The notes beneath the pieces are model-generated. The model was not told the DNA's origin. It was given only the letters and a program-made list of their open reading frames with translations, and did no database searches. The position numbers were made by a program, and so were the translations under genes. A DNA stretch of 64,000 nt from Clostridium transplantifaecale (GTDB taxonomy: Bacteria; Bacillota; Clostridia; Lachnospirales; Lachnospiraceae), in the NCBI RefSeq assembly GCF_900626075.1, contig NZ_UYZY01000002.1, positions 558,001 through 622,000 on the forward strand. The letters are read 5' to 3'. This document shows positions 1 through 8,928 of the stretch, one piece after another; the first letter of the stretch is position 1; each line of letters starts with the position of its first letter.

Positions 1-16
1 TGCCTCCCGGCAATGC

Positions 17-970
17 CTATTCGTATAATCTGCAGGCTACATGGTGTCCCGGTTCCACTTCCTTGAGCTGGAAGTTTCTGCCCCGGCATTCATCCGTCGC
101 ATGAGGACATCTCGAAGCGAATCTGCACCCTGCCGGCGGTTCGATCGGGCTCTTAACCTCTCCCCTCAGTATCTGTCTCGGTTTTCCTCTCATGGAGAGA
201 TCCGGGATCGGGATCGCTGAAAGCAGCGCCTGTGTATAAGGATGCATCGGATTGACGAACAACTCCTTGCTGGAAACGCGTTCCACGCACTGTCCGAGAT
301 ACATAACGGCAATTTCATCGCTGATATGTTTAACAACGGAAAGATCGTGAGTAATAAACATATAAGTCAGGCCGATGCTGTCCTGCAGATCCATCATCAG
401 GTTCAGAATCTGTGCCTGGATAGACACATCAAGGGCCGATACCGGCTCATCGCAGACAATGAAGTCCGGGTTAACCGCCAGCGCCCTGGCTACGCCGATT
501 CTCTGGCGCCGTCCGCCGTCCAGCTCATGCGGGTAGGCATTGATAAAACGCTGGGCAAGGCCGACCGTCTCCATAAGTTGTTCCACACGTCCCTGGATTT
601 CCCTTTTTTCCGTCATCAGTCTGTTGGCGATAAGGGGTTCTGCAATAATCTCACTGACCGACATTCTGGGGTTCAGGGAAGAATAGGGATCCTGGAAAAT
701 CATCTGGGCCCTCATTCTCATTTCTTTCTGAGCCGCGCCGTGCAGCTTATACATCTCCTGGCCGTCGATAAATACCTGGCCGGAGGTTGGTTCCAAAAGG
801 TTGAGCACAACTCTTCCAAGGGTGGATTTACCGCAGCCGGATTCTCCTACTACCCCCAGAGTCTGTCCCTTCTCAATGCTGATATTGACATCGTCTACGG
901 CGTGAAGCATGCCCTTTGAGGTCTTAAAATATCTTTTCAGGTTCTTTGTCTCTATAAAAGCCATCAGCAC
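17..970 (-). CDS. Oligopeptide-type ABC transporter ATPase, OppF-like
   Basis: This is one of two cytoplasmic ATPases that power uptake by the neighbouring OppB/OppC-like permeases. It is about 317 residues, the usual size. The Walker A motif (GESGCGKST) is near residue 43, Walker B (FIVCDEP) near 170, and the H-loop is ITHD. The C-terminal oligopeptide-transporter extension carries the Cys cluster CRFASRCPHA. The signature motif reads LDGGRRQ instead of LSGGQRQ, so this half may have a weakened ATP site; its partner keeps FSGG. The start codon overlaps the end of the OppD-like gene by 7 bases. It is the last gene of the ten-gene operon seen here. The substrate is unknown, so no specific symbol is given. 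Confidence 0.93.
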   Translation of the reverse strand: MLMAFIETKNLKRYFKTSKGMLHAVDDVNISIEKGQTLGVVGESGCGKSTLGRVVLNLLEPTSGQVFIDGQEMYKLHGAAQKEMRMRAQMIFQDPYSSLNPRMSVSEIIAEPLIANRLMTEKREIQGRVEQLMETVGLAQRFINAYPHELDGGRRQRIGVARALAVNPDFIVCDEPVSALDVSIQAQILNLMMDLQDSIGLTYMFITHDLSVVKHISDEIAVMYLGQCVERVSSKELFVNPMHPYTQALLSAIPIPDLSMRGKPRQILRGEVKSPIEPPAGCRFASRCPHATDECRGRNFQLKEVEPGHHVACRLYE

Positions 971-2025
971 GCTCCTCCTTCCTTGTCATCCGTCATCGTA
1001 TGGTCATCGGCCATTCTGATACAGCGGATTTTATGGGTTCCGGAATGGTAAATCCCCGGCTCCGCCTGTTCACATTTACCGATGCAGTGCGGGCAGCGCG
1101 GATGGAAACTGCACCCTCCCGGCAGCGCCGTCGGATCCGGCATAAGACCCGGAATCGGCTGCAGCCGTTCCGATGTATCGGTCAGCCTCGGAATCGAATT
1201 AAAAAGTCCAACCGTATACGGATGGTGGCTCTTGGTCATGTCGAAGATATCCTCGACCGTGCCGTATTCGATGATCTCTCCGGCATACATAATTGCCACA
1301 TCATCGCAGGTCTCGGCCACAACACCGAGATCATGGGTAATTAAAATCATGGATGTATTTAATTTCTTCTTCAGGTTCTCCATCATCTCCAGAACCTGCG
1401 CCTGGATTGTAACATCCAGGGCTGTCGTGGGTTCATCGGCGATTACCAGCTCCGGTTCACAGACAAGGGCCATGGCAATAACCACCCTCTGTTTCATACC
1501 GCCGGAAAACTGATGAGGATACTCCACCTTACGTTCCGTCGGGATGCCTACCATCTCAAGGATCTCATCGACCCTCTTCATAATTTCGGGGCTGGGTTTA
1601 CCCAGCTTTTTACCTGGTCTTTTGCCGCCTTTTCCCTCGGCTGCCTCATGGAGCTGCAAAACCTCGGCAATCTGGTCGCCTACCGTGATTACGGGGTTTA
1701 AGCTGCTCATCGGATCCTGGAAGATCATCGAGATTTTCTCGCCCCTGACCTTCTGCATCTCTTCTATCGGGAGATCCAGCAGGTTTCTGCCGTCATAGAC
1801 AATACTTCCCTTTCGGATATTGCCGGTTCTCTCCGGGAGGAGTCTCAGTATACTCATAGCGGTTGTCGTCTTACCGGCTCCGGTCTCTCCCACGATACCC
1901 AGGGTTTTTCCTCTGACCACGCTGAAGGAAATATTATTGACCGCGCGGACAATTCCCTCCTCCGTATCGTAGGTTACTTCCAAATCCTTTATATCAAGCA
2001 AAATATCATTATTATTCATCGTCAT
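964..2025 (-). CDS. Oligopeptide-type ABC transporter ATPase, OppD-like
   Basis: This is the second ATPase of the importer. Walker A (GETGAGKTT) lies near residue 46, the signature FSGGMKQRV is intact, Walker B is LVIADEP, and the H-loop is ITHD. The C-terminus has the Cys-containing oligopeptide-transporter tail (CSFHPRCPHC). There is a basic, glycine-rich insertion around residues 127-147 (EGKGGKRPGKKLGKP) between the Q-loop and the signature, longer than I expect for OppD. It is translationally coupled to the OppF-like gene and lies 46 bases after the permease gene. It probably pairs with the OppF-like subunit as a heterodimer with one canonical and one variant ATP site. Confidence 0.93.
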   Translation of the reverse strand: MTMNNNDILLDIKDLEVTYDTEEGIVRAVNNISFSVVRGKTLGIVGETGAGKTTTAMSILRLLPERTGNIRKGSIVYDGRNLLDLPIEEMQKVRGEKISMIFQDPMSSLNPVITVGDQIAEVLQLHEAAEGKGGKRPGKKLGKPSPEIMKRVDEILEMVGIPTERKVEYPHQFSGGMKQRVVIAMALVCEPELVIADEPTTALDVTIQAQVLEMMENLKKKLNTSMILITHDLGVVAETCDDVAIMYAGEIIEYGTVEDIFDMTKSHHPYTVGLFNSIPRLTDTSERLQPIPGLMPDPTALPGGCSFHPRCPHCIGKCEQAEPGIYHSGTHKIRCIRMADDHTMTDDKEGGAC

Positions 2026-2071
2026 ACTCCTTCCATTGTTACCATAAACCAGTTCGGGCTTCTTAAAGACT

Positions 2072-2953
2072 CTACTGTTTCAGCTTCGGATCGAGAGCAT
2101 CTCTGAGTCCATCGCCCAGGAAGTTACATGCCAGCACTGCCATCATGATGGTAACACCCGGGAAGAATACAAGGTACGGGAAGTCACGCATGAACTCCTG
2201 TCCTTCTGTAAGGATAGCGCCCCATTCCGGTTCCGGAGGCTGAACACCCAGGCCGATAAAGCTCATGGAGGCCGCCGTCAGGATAACACCGCCCAGTGCC
2301 AGAGTTGCCTGCACGATGATAGGTCCCATGGCGTTGGGGATAATGTGACGCATGATGATACGGGCCGTGGACGTACCGCCGCACTGCGCCGCTTCAATGA
2401 ATTCCGAACCCTTGATTGTCAGCACGGAAGACCGGACAATCATTGCAAACTGAGGTATCATGGAAACCATGATAGCCAGAAGCAGGTTCATAACGCCGGT
2501 ACCAAGGGCAGATACGACACAGATGGCGAACAGCGTGGAAGGAATAGCCATCAGCATATCCATAAAACGCATTACCACAATATCAATCTTACCGCCGTAG
2601 TAACCGGAAATCGCTCCGATTGCGCCGCCGATAAACATCGCTCCGGCTACGGAGACAAAACCGATAAACAGGGAGATACGCGCACCGTATATAATCCTGT
2701 AAAGCAGGTCGCGCCCATAAGCATCTGTTCCAAACCAGTGCGCCATACTCGGTCCCTGCAGCTTATTCTTCAAATCATGTAAAATAATTTTATTATAGTC
2801 GACCGTGAATCCGATTCCAATCGAGGCTACAATCATGGCTACAATGATAACCAAGCCGATGACGGCCAGTTTATTCTTTGTCAGACGATGCCATATCATG
2901 CCAAGCTGTGAATTTTTTTTCGCAGTCTGTATTTCCAACGTTGTGCTTCCCAT
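2072..2953 (-). CDS. ABC transporter permease, OppC/DppC-like
   Basis: This is an inner-membrane permease of about 293 residues. One transmembrane helix sits near residues 30-52, an extracellular loop contains the typical FGTDAYGRDLLYRI motif, and five more helices follow. The cytoplasmic EAA-type coupling loop is visible as EAAQCGGTSTARIIMRHIIPN. The loop length and order match the binding-protein-dependent transport family used for oligopeptides. The gene starts 12 bases after the OppB-like gene. It forms the channel together with OppB-like and is energised by the OppD/OppF-like pair. Confidence 0.93.
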   Translation of the reverse strand: MGSTTLEIQTAKKNSQLGMIWHRLTKNKLAVIGLVIIVAMIVASIGIGFTVDYNKIILHDLKNKLQGPSMAHWFGTDAYGRDLLYRIIYGARISLFIGFVSVAGAMFIGGAIGAISGYYGGKIDIVVMRFMDMLMAIPSTLFAICVVSALGTGVMNLLLAIMVSMIPQFAMIVRSSVLTIKGSEFIEAAQCGGTSTARIIMRHIIPNAMGPIIVQATLALGGVILTAASMSFIGLGVQPPEPEWGAILTEGQEFMRDFPYLVFFPGVTIMMAVLACNFLGDGLRDALDPKLKQ

Positions 2954-2965
2954 GATGCCACCCCC

Positions 2966-3895
2966 CTACTTTGCGTATTGTGCCTTGATTCGTGGATCCA
3001 CATATGCATAAATAACATCCACAATCAGATTGACAAGCCCGAACATCACTGCCAGAAGCAGAGTACAGGCCATAACAGCCGGAACATCCTTAGAACGGAT
3101 GGACATAATCAAAAGCTGGCCGATACCGGACATTCCGAATACGGACTCCGTGATAACGGAACCGCCCAGCATACCGCCGAAGTTAACGCCGACAACCGTG
3201 ATCAACGGAATCAGTGCGTTCGGAAGGCAGTGGTGGAAGATAATCCTGCTTTTCTCCGCCCCTTTTGCATATGCCGTCGTAACGTAGTCCTGACGGATTA
3301 CTTCGAGCATTGTTGAACGCGTCATTCGAAGCAGTGTTGCAAATGTAGATGCCGAACTGGTAAGCGCCGGCAGGATAAAGTGTGCAAAGGAATCTGAACC
3401 GAACGACGGAAGGATTCCAAGCTTTGCTGAAAAGAGAATAATCAGCATAAGACCCAGCCAAAACGGCGGCATGGAGATGAATCCAAGTCCCAGCACGGTT
3501 GTCAGGCTGTCGATCCAGGAATACTGCTTTACGGCTGAAAGAATACCAAGAGGAAGGCCGATCGCAGTTGCAAAGAGAACACTCAGAACCGCAAGTTTGG
3601 CGGTGGTTGGAAAACGTCTTACAATTTCTTCCACTACCGGCATGCCCGTTCTGTAAGAAACGCCAAAATTCCCTGTTAATACATCGCCCATATACCTGAA
3701 ATAACGCATAATGAACGGATCATTTAATCCCATCTGCTCGTTTAAAGCGGCTATTGATTCGGCTGTCGCTTTCTCCCCCAGAATCAGACGGGCCGGATTA
3801 CCTGGCATAAAGCTCATAATTGAGAAAATAATAAATGAAATGCCGACGATAACCGGTATCATCAAAAGAAGTCTTTTTGCAATATATTTATGCAT
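2966..3895 (-). CDS. ABC transporter permease, OppB/DppB-like
   Basis: This is the other permease subunit, about 309 residues. The N-terminal helix (YIAKRLLLMIPVIVGISFIIF) is the standard start of OppB/DppB proteins. A periplasmic-side loop with FMPGNPARLILG follows. The coupling loop TAYAKGAEKSRIIFHHCLPNA is present. It is separated from the upstream binding-protein gene by about 150 bases that hold two stem-loops, which may let the binding protein accumulate above the permease. It is followed directly by the OppC-like gene. Confidence 0.93.
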   Translation of the reverse strand: MHKYIAKRLLLMIPVIVGISFIIFSIMSFMPGNPARLILGEKATAESIAALNEQMGLNDPFIMRYFRYMGDVLTGNFGVSYRTGMPVVEEIVRRFPTTAKLAVLSVLFATAIGLPLGILSAVKQYSWIDSLTTVLGLGFISMPPFWLGLMLIILFSAKLGILPSFGSDSFAHFILPALTSSASTFATLLRMTRSTMLEVIRQDYVTTAYAKGAEKSRIIFHHCLPNALIPLITVVGVNFGGMLGGSVITESVFGMSGIGQLLIMSIRSKDVPAVMACTLLLAVMFGLVNLIVDVIYAYVDPRIKAQYAK

Positions 3896-3924
3896 ACCCC
3901 GCTCCTATCTCGAACTGTATTACC

Positions 3925-4006
3925 GTCCGCTCCGCGGACAGTAACCAAACTACTCCTGATTTCATTCGTCCCGCCTCCGGTAACGCTGAATTTCGGAAGG
4001 CGGGAC
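3925..4006 (-). promoter_or_regulatory. Two stem-loops between binding-protein and permease genes
   Basis: A 6-bp stem with a 3-base loop (GTCCGC-TCC-GCGGAC) lies at 3925-3939. A longer stem at 3968-4006 pairs GTCCCGCCTTCCG with CGGAGGCGGGAC on the transcribed strand. Neither is followed by a T-run. I read them as RNA stabilising or processing structures that uncouple binding-protein expression from the downstream permease and ATPase genes, not as a full terminator. Confidence 0.6.
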
Positions 4007-4047
4007 AAAATCATCATTCAATTATGTAACGTTCGTAAGGAATCTAA

Positions 4048-5610
4048 TTATTCCCAGCTGAATTCGTAAATGTTGTAGAAGGACCATGGGTTAACCGTAA
4101 CACCCTTCAGGTTCTTATTTGTAGCGATGTTCTTGGTTCCGCTTAATGTAGGAATCATCGGAAGATCCTCACTCAGTTTAATGAGCAGTTTCTCATACAG
4201 AGCGGCTCTCTCCGTCTCATCCAGTGTTACACGTGCCTCATCCAGATACTGGTCGGCAACCGGGTCGGAATATTTGCTGTAGTTGCGGACATCCATCTGG
4301 CTGGAGTGGATACCGGAGTAAAGCGCCTCATCAATCGTAGGAGCTGTAAAGGTTCCGCCGTCAACCATAATATTTGAATCGCCGTTTAAGCAGGCGTCGT
4401 CATATGCAGATCGTTCCATCTGGGAAACATTAGCTTTCAGGCCGATCTCTGCAAGAGAGTTCTGTAAAACCTGAGCATATTTGGAAGCTTTTGTATCGTA
4501 AACGATGATGGAAATTTCCTGGCTTCCGTCTACGCCGGCCTCTGCGAATAATTCTTTTGCTTTCTCAAGGTCATAAGGATATTTAACAACCTGATCTGTG
4601 TATCCAAGGTACTTCTCATTTGCGAAAGTATCCATGATTGTTCCGTTTCCATCCAGAATACCGTATAACATGGATTCTTTATCTGTAGCGTAAGCCAGGG
4701 CCTGACGTGCTTTAATGTTGTCAAACGGAGCTTTGTCGCAGTTGATGGTAATGTAGTTAAGACCGAATGTATCACCCATATGAAGCTCTAACTTATCATT
4801 TTCCTGGATACGTTTAAAGCTTGTCGGCTGTACGTCTACGTATGCATCGATATCGCCGGACTCAAGGCTCAGCACTGCGGAGTTCGGGTCTGTGATAACA
4901 CGGTATTCCACGTGTTTAATCGGAACTTCGCCCATGTGGTAATTTTCGTTGGCTTCAAGAACAACCTTCTCTCCTGCCTTCCAGTCTGCCACTTTGTAAG
5001 GAGCTGTCGTTACAGGATTCTTCTTAAATGCATCCTCGCCCATGGACTCAAAAGCAGTCTTGCTGAAGATACCGGCTGTCGGAAGCGCCATTGCGAATAA
5101 AAACTCGGGATACGGTCCGTCCAGGATTACTTTTACATGGCTGTCGTCCACTTTTTCAACGCCTGTTACACGTGCAAAGCTAGGAACTGCCATCGGCATT
5201 TTCATGCCGCGCTCCAGTGAGAAGACAACATCGTCGATTGTCATATCGGTTCCGTCTGTAAATTTAACTCCTGACTTGATGGCAAATGTGTATTCCTTAC
5301 CATCTTCGGAAAGCTCCCAGGATTCTGCCAGACATGGTTTAATCTCATAAGTTTCGTTGTCCATACGAACCAGCGGATCGTAAACGCACATATTGATACG
5401 CATACCGTTGTCGTTTAAGTTGTCGTGTGTATCAAAGTTTGGTGTATCGCCATAATGTCCGATCACCAGTGTATCTTTCACTTCGCCGCCTGTGCTTGTG
5501 CCGCCTGCGGGCTGTGTGCCTGAATTTCCTGAGCTTGCCGCATTACCGCCGCATCCCGCCAGAGAAACTGTCATTGCTGCTGCTAAAACAACTGCCAGTA
5601 TTTTTTTCAT
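4048..5610 (-). CDS. Extracellular solute-binding protein, family 5 (lipoprotein)
   Basis: This is a 520-residue ligand-binding lipoprotein that feeds the adjacent ABC importer. The N-terminus is a lipoprotein signal with the lipobox LAGC near residues 17-20, followed by a low-complexity Gly/Ser/Thr linker. The mature part has family 5 features: an early DTLVIGHYGDTPNFDTHDN segment, YDPLVRMD, an LAESWELSEDGKEYTF block, and FTDGTDMTIDDVVFSLER. It lies 18 bases after the second small paralogue gene, so it is in the same operon as the PLP enzyme and racemase-like genes. The ligand is therefore probably a peptide or amino-acid derivative handled by those enzymes; that is inference. Confidence 0.93.
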   Translation of the reverse strand: MKKILAVVLAAAMTVSLAGCGGNAASSGNSGTQPAGGTSTGGEVKDTLVIGHYGDTPNFDTHDNLNDNGMRINMCVYDPLVRMDNETYEIKPCLAESWELSEDGKEYTFAIKSGVKFTDGTDMTIDDVVFSLERGMKMPMAVPSFARVTGVEKVDDSHVKVILDGPYPEFLFAMALPTAGIFSKTAFESMGEDAFKKNPVTTAPYKVADWKAGEKVVLEANENYHMGEVPIKHVEYRVITDPNSAVLSLESGDIDAYVDVQPTSFKRIQENDKLELHMGDTFGLNYITINCDKAPFDNIKARQALAYATDKESMLYGILDGNGTIMDTFANEKYLGYTDQVVKYPYDLEKAKELFAEAGVDGSQEISIIVYDTKASKYAQVLQNSLAEIGLKANVSQMERSAYDDACLNGDSNIMVDGGTFTAPTIDEALYSGIHSSQMDVRNYSKYSDPVADQYLDEARVTLDETERAALYEKLLIKLSEDLPMIPTLSGTKNIATNKNLKGVTVNPWSFYNIYEFSWE

Positions 5611-5628
5611 AAAATTCCCTCCTGTATT

Positions 5629-6000
5629 TTACTTGGAAAAATCAAACCAGCTGTCCACGGCCTGTGGCTGCAGGTATTCGCATGTTACAGACTCCAGTTC
5701 AAAGAATTCCTGATATGGATCCACCGCCTTGTATGCCTCGTATGGTCCGTCCCAGTCTTTGCGGCGTTCTTTATATGCATGATGTCCTTCCAGGGACTCA
5801 TATTCAAATAACATAACAAACAGTCCATTGGGATTTCCGTCTCTGTCTGTCTTTCTGAAATACTTTGCGCTTACCCATTCAGGGAACAGTTCTTCTTTAT
5901 TCTTCTTAACGAATTCGAACCAGTCCTTGATGATTTTGTCGTAAGCCTCCATATCAATATCTTTTTTCAGTCTCCATGTTTCGTACTCTAAAAAACGCAT
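5629..6000 (-). CDS. Small protein of unknown function, paralogue A
   Basis: This 123-residue soluble protein has no family that I recognise with certainty. It is a paralogue of the gene just upstream: both begin MRF-EYETW-LK, share WFEF/WFQF, EEW-SAKY, FEYESLEGHH, YK-RR, GPY, and a KAVDPY/KLVDPY segment, and have the same length. The pattern of alternating strands and helices and the rich aromatic content would suit a ferredoxin-like dimeric alpha/beta barrel, as in NIPSNAP or antibiotic-monooxygenase families, but I cannot prove it. The gene sits between paralogue B (14 bases away) and the solute-binding protein (18 bases away), so it is part of the operon. Confidence 0.8.
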   Translation of the reverse strand: MRFLEYETWRLKKDIDMEAYDKIIKDWFEFVKKNKEELFPEWVSAKYFRKTDRDGNPNGLFVMLFEYESLEGHHAYKERRKDWDGPYEAYKAVDPYQEFFELESVTCEYLQPQAVDSWFDFSK

Positions 6001-6014
6001 AATATAACCCCTCC

Positions 6015-6386
6015 TTATTTCTTATCCGTATCCAGCCAGCGCTCCGGCTCAATCGGCTGCCAATATGTACATGTGGTCTCGTCGTAATTAAAATAGTGAT
6101 AATACGGATCCACCAGTTTATATGGAGCATACGGCCCCTTATAATTTCTGCGCTTCTTGTATGTGTGATGTCCTTCCAGCGACTCATACTCGAATACCAT
6201 AATGTAACGGCCGGAGGGAACTCCCTCGATGTCTGTCTCTTTATAGTATTTTGCGCTAATCCACTCCTGGAACAGCTCCTCTTTGTGGTCGTGTAGGAAC
6301 TGGAACCAGTCACGGAGCATCTGGTCGTACTCTTCCACATTTACCCCGTCTTTTAACTTCCATGTCTCATATTCGTAAAATCTCAT
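6015..6386 (-). CDS. Small protein of unknown function, paralogue B
   Basis: I chose the ATG at 6386 because AAGGGAAGG lies directly upstream and because it gives 123 residues, exactly the length of paralogue A, with aligned N-termini (MRFYEYETWKLK against MRFLEYETWRLK). An upstream ATG at 6404 has no ribosome binding site. Conserved blocks with A are WF-F, EEW-SAKY, FEYESLEGHH, YK-RR and the VDPY-FF/YF pair. The two may form a heterodimer or act on related substrates. No signal peptide or membrane segment is seen. The function is unknown. Confidence 0.8.
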   Translation of the reverse strand: MRFYEYETWKLKDGVNVEEYDQMLRDWFQFLHDHKEELFQEWISAKYYKETDIEGVPSGRYIMVFEYESLEGHHTYKKRRNYKGPYAPYKLVDPYYHYFNYDETTCTYWQPIEPERWLDTDKK

Positions 6387-6464
6387 TGTAACCTTCCCTT
6401 TCATTCATAAAAACGATCCGTAAACTGTTCCGCCTGCCTCTGTCACTGCCGCCCGGCTAATAGC

Positions 6465-7148
6465 TTACTTACAGTAACATTTCTTATTCAGAACTTCCTG
6501 CATCATGTACACTCCCGTATTAATATCAAATACAGGAATCTTAAACTCCCTGGTAATCTCTGCCCCAAACACGGCCAGGTTACTGCACTCGAGGAGTACC
6601 GCTCCCAGAGCCCCGCATGACTCCTTCAGATGCATAACTCCATTCCGTACATCTTTTTTCATCTTTTCATAATCCTGCTTTGCCGTTCCTTCGATTACCA
6701 CTTCTTTAAAATGAGGTTCATTCTGCATTCCGTAGATTACGATTCCATCCAGGTTTCCGACACCGGCCGCTTTCAAATGATGCTCCCCAAGAAGCGCCGA
6801 GTGGCCTGTCAGAATTCCGATGGACTGCTCCCCGGATATCATCATCCTTGCAAACGGAAGAAATAAAAGGCTGGAAGATATCACCGGAATTCCGACTGAA
6901 TCTGCTATCTGCCGCTGGTAGAGGGCCATCAGTCCGCAATCCCCTGCTATTGCGGATACATTCTTTCGTTCCAGCTCTTTTGCAGCTTCACAAAGTCTTT
7001 TACATGCATCGGGCGAGCCCTCTATCAGGTCTCTGTAACTGCCTTCCACAATGCCGTATTCAACAGGAAAATCAAACGTTCCGGGAAATCCGGGATCCCC
7101 TTTCAGTCTGTCGCCGGCCGTGGCGAATAATAAAATTCCAATCGACAT
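6465..7148 (-). CDS. Asp/Glu/hydantoin racemase-family enzyme
   Basis: This 227-residue cytosolic enzyme belongs to the aspartate/glutamate racemase superfamily, which moves a proton with two cysteines. Both candidate cysteines are visible: AGDCGLM near residue 70 and LLECSNL near 190, at the expected distance. The N-terminus (SIGILLFATAGDRLKGDPG) is of the uncharacterised AroM/hydantoin-racemase-like type and not MurI. It could be a racemase or a maleate-isomerase/decarboxylase relative; the sequence alone does not tell. It sits between the VOC gene and the small paralogues, which suggests a role in degrading or converting the imported compound. Confidence 0.85.
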   Translation of the reverse strand: MSIGILLFATAGDRLKGDPGFPGTFDFPVEYGIVEGSYRDLIEGSPDACKRLCEAAKELERKNVSAIAGDCGLMALYQRQIADSVGIPVISSSLLFLPFARMMISGEQSIGILTGHSALLGEHHLKAAGVGNLDGIVIYGMQNEPHFKEVVIEGTAKQDYEKMKKDVRNGVMHLKESCGALGAVLLECSNLAVFGAEITREFKIPVFDINTGVYMMQEVLNKKCYCK

Positions 7149-7191
7149 CTTCCTCCCCTTTCTTCATAAGTCATTGGTTTTACCGTCTTCA

Positions 7192-7590
7192 TCAGAACAA
7201 TTCGCTGAGTGCCCCTGATGTAAACTGTTCCACTTCAAAGTGGTATCCTTCCGGACCGGTAAAGAAGAACGATTTAAGATCCAAATCCTTTACCTGCTTG
7301 ATGTCGGAAAGTCCGTCCACTCCTTCACATCCCTTCAGAGCATCGTGAACCTCCTCAATATTGCCGACGGTAAGGCTAATCAGCACGCTGTCCGTGGAGG
7401 TAACCTGAATGGAACCGCTCTTGTTGTCAACTGCTCCTAAAAATGCTTTATCACGGAGCCGGTATACTACTGCCCAACCAGGATCGTAAGCCTTTTCCAG
7501 CCCCAGAACCTCTTCAAAAAATGGTTTCGCAGCTTCTAAATCGTTAAAATATAAAAACGTGATGTTTGACGTAAGCTGAAGTTTGGCCAT
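7192..7590 (-). CDS. VOC-superfamily (glyoxalase-like) protein
   Basis: This 132-residue protein contains one vicinal-oxygen-chelate half-barrel pair. Visible features are ITFLYFNDLEAAKPFFEEVLGL at the N-terminus, a DPGWAVVYRL strand, and the C-terminal PEGYHFEVEQF strand with a Glu where these proteins usually bind metal. VOC proteins include lyases, isomerases, dioxygenases and binding proteins, so the reaction is not defined. It is 36 bases downstream of the PLP enzyme gene in the same operon. Confidence 0.85.
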   Translation of the reverse strand: MAKLQLTSNITFLYFNDLEAAKPFFEEVLGLEKAYDPGWAVVYRLRDKAFLGAVDNKSGSIQVTSTDSVLISLTVGNIEEVHDALKGCEGVDGLSDIKQVKDLDLKSFFFTGPEGYHFEVEQFTSGALSELF

Positions 7591-7626
7591 TCTTTTACTC
7601 CTCTTTCATAAATTCATACTGTTAAA

Positions 7627-8868
7627 TCATTTCTTATAGTCAGGCTCTCTGCCAATTTCTTTAATGATTTCTTTCATAGCGGCGATCATGGTGTCGATAT
7701 CTTTCTCATTATTAAAATACTGGCAGGAAATTCTGAAACCGCCGATATAATCAGTAAATCTCTGTGCGATAAAAATCTTCTGTGCGTGAAGTTTTTTAAG
7801 AATCATTCTGTCAACATCGAGATCGTCATATAATCTTGCGATTACGATTCCGCCAAAATGTCCCGGATCTCTGTGCGTAATAAGTGTACCGCCGATCTCT
7901 TCAATTCTGTCCATGCAATATGTAGCAATTTCACGAATCCGCTTCTCAATGTTCTCGATTCCAATCTCATTGACAAGAGCGAGGGATTCGCCTAAAGCAA
8001 TTGCTCCCGTATAGTTGGAGGTTCCGCCGATTTCAAACTTTCTGGCTGTCTCATCAAATGTCCAGGCATTTACAGACGGTGCTGCCGGATTCTCCCAGTA
8101 TGCGCCCCATCCGCCTTCCGGAACGGTTGTGTTTAAATATCCTGCATATGACTGTTTAATCTTTGGAAGCGCTTCCTTGTTTACATAGAGAACGCCGGTT
8201 CCGTATGGGGAGTTAAGCCACTTGTGGCCGCCCGCCGTCAGGATATCGACATGGCACTCTTTTGTATCAATCTTTGTAACGCCGAGCTGCTGAACGGCAT
8301 CTACTACAAGGAAAATACCTTTCTCTTTACAGAACTCACCAAGTTCCTTCAAATCTGTCTGCCATCCGTTACACCACTCCAGAGTGGACATAACAATCAG
8401 TTTTGTCTTCTCATCTGCAAGAGCTGCAAAATCCTTTGCTGTGAAACGGTTGTCATCTGTCTTGCAGACACGAATATCGATGTTCTTGTCTTTTCTCATA
8501 ACACACCAGGGTAACGCTACCTGGATAAACTCCAGATTTGTTGTGATGATGTTATCGCCATCCTGCAATTCAATACCCTGTGCCGCGATATTAAGACCAT
8601 GGGAAGTACTCTCAACAAGAGCAATTTCTTCCGGATCCGCATTCAGCAGTTTTGCGGCTTCTTCATAAGCCTTATGCCGGAGAGAGTCCATCGCGATATG
8701 GTGGGCGCTGGAGTTGGCCTCTTCCTGTGTAGCCGTCATTTCCGCAAATGCCTTTACTGCCTTCACGGTACGCTGAGGAGCAAAACTCACACATGCTGCA
8801 TCTAAAAATGTCATCGTTTCAAGTACCGGCCACTCCTCTTTACGTATCTTTTCAAAATCAATATTCAT
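7627..8868 (-). CDS. Aminotransferase class V / cysteine desulfurase-like PLP enzyme
   Basis: I chose the ATG at 8868 (413 residues) because AAGGAGG lies about 8 bases upstream; a longer reading frame upstream adds unrelated residues. The PLP-binding lysine is in GGHKWLNSP, the cofactor Asp in VVDAVQQLG, and STSHGLNIAAQG matches the early phosphate-binding region. The family includes cysteine desulfurases, isopenicillin N epimerases and kynureninase-like enzymes. I do not see an obvious catalytic-loop cysteine typical of IscS/NifS, so an epimerase, lyase or transaminase role on an amino-acid derivative is more likely. It is the first gene of the operon. Confidence 0.87.
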   Translation of the reverse strand: MNIDFEKIRKEEWPVLETMTFLDAACVSFAPQRTVKAVKAFAEMTATQEEANSSAHHIAMDSLRHKAYEEAAKLLNADPEEIALVESTSHGLNIAAQGIELQDGDNIITTNLEFIQVALPWCVMRKDKNIDIRVCKTDDNRFTAKDFAALADEKTKLIVMSTLEWCNGWQTDLKELGEFCKEKGIFLVVDAVQQLGVTKIDTKECHVDILTAGGHKWLNSPYGTGVLYVNKEALPKIKQSYAGYLNTTVPEGGWGAYWENPAAPSVNAWTFDETARKFEIGGTSNYTGAIALGESLALVNEIGIENIEKRIREIATYCMDRIEEIGGTLITHRDPGHFGGIVIARLYDDLDVDRMILKKLHAQKIFIAQRFTDYIGGFRISCQYFNNEKDIDTMIAAMKEIIKEIGREPDYKK

Positions 8869-8928
8869 TTCAATAATCCTCCTTGCATACATTTCCGTTA
8901 AAGCTGTCCCAAGACCTTTTCCGTACGT

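Noticed and set aside
242..919. A 225-codon plus-strand frame opposite the OppF-like gene
   Set aside because: It is a shadow of a well-supported ABC ATPase gene and has no recognisable domain.
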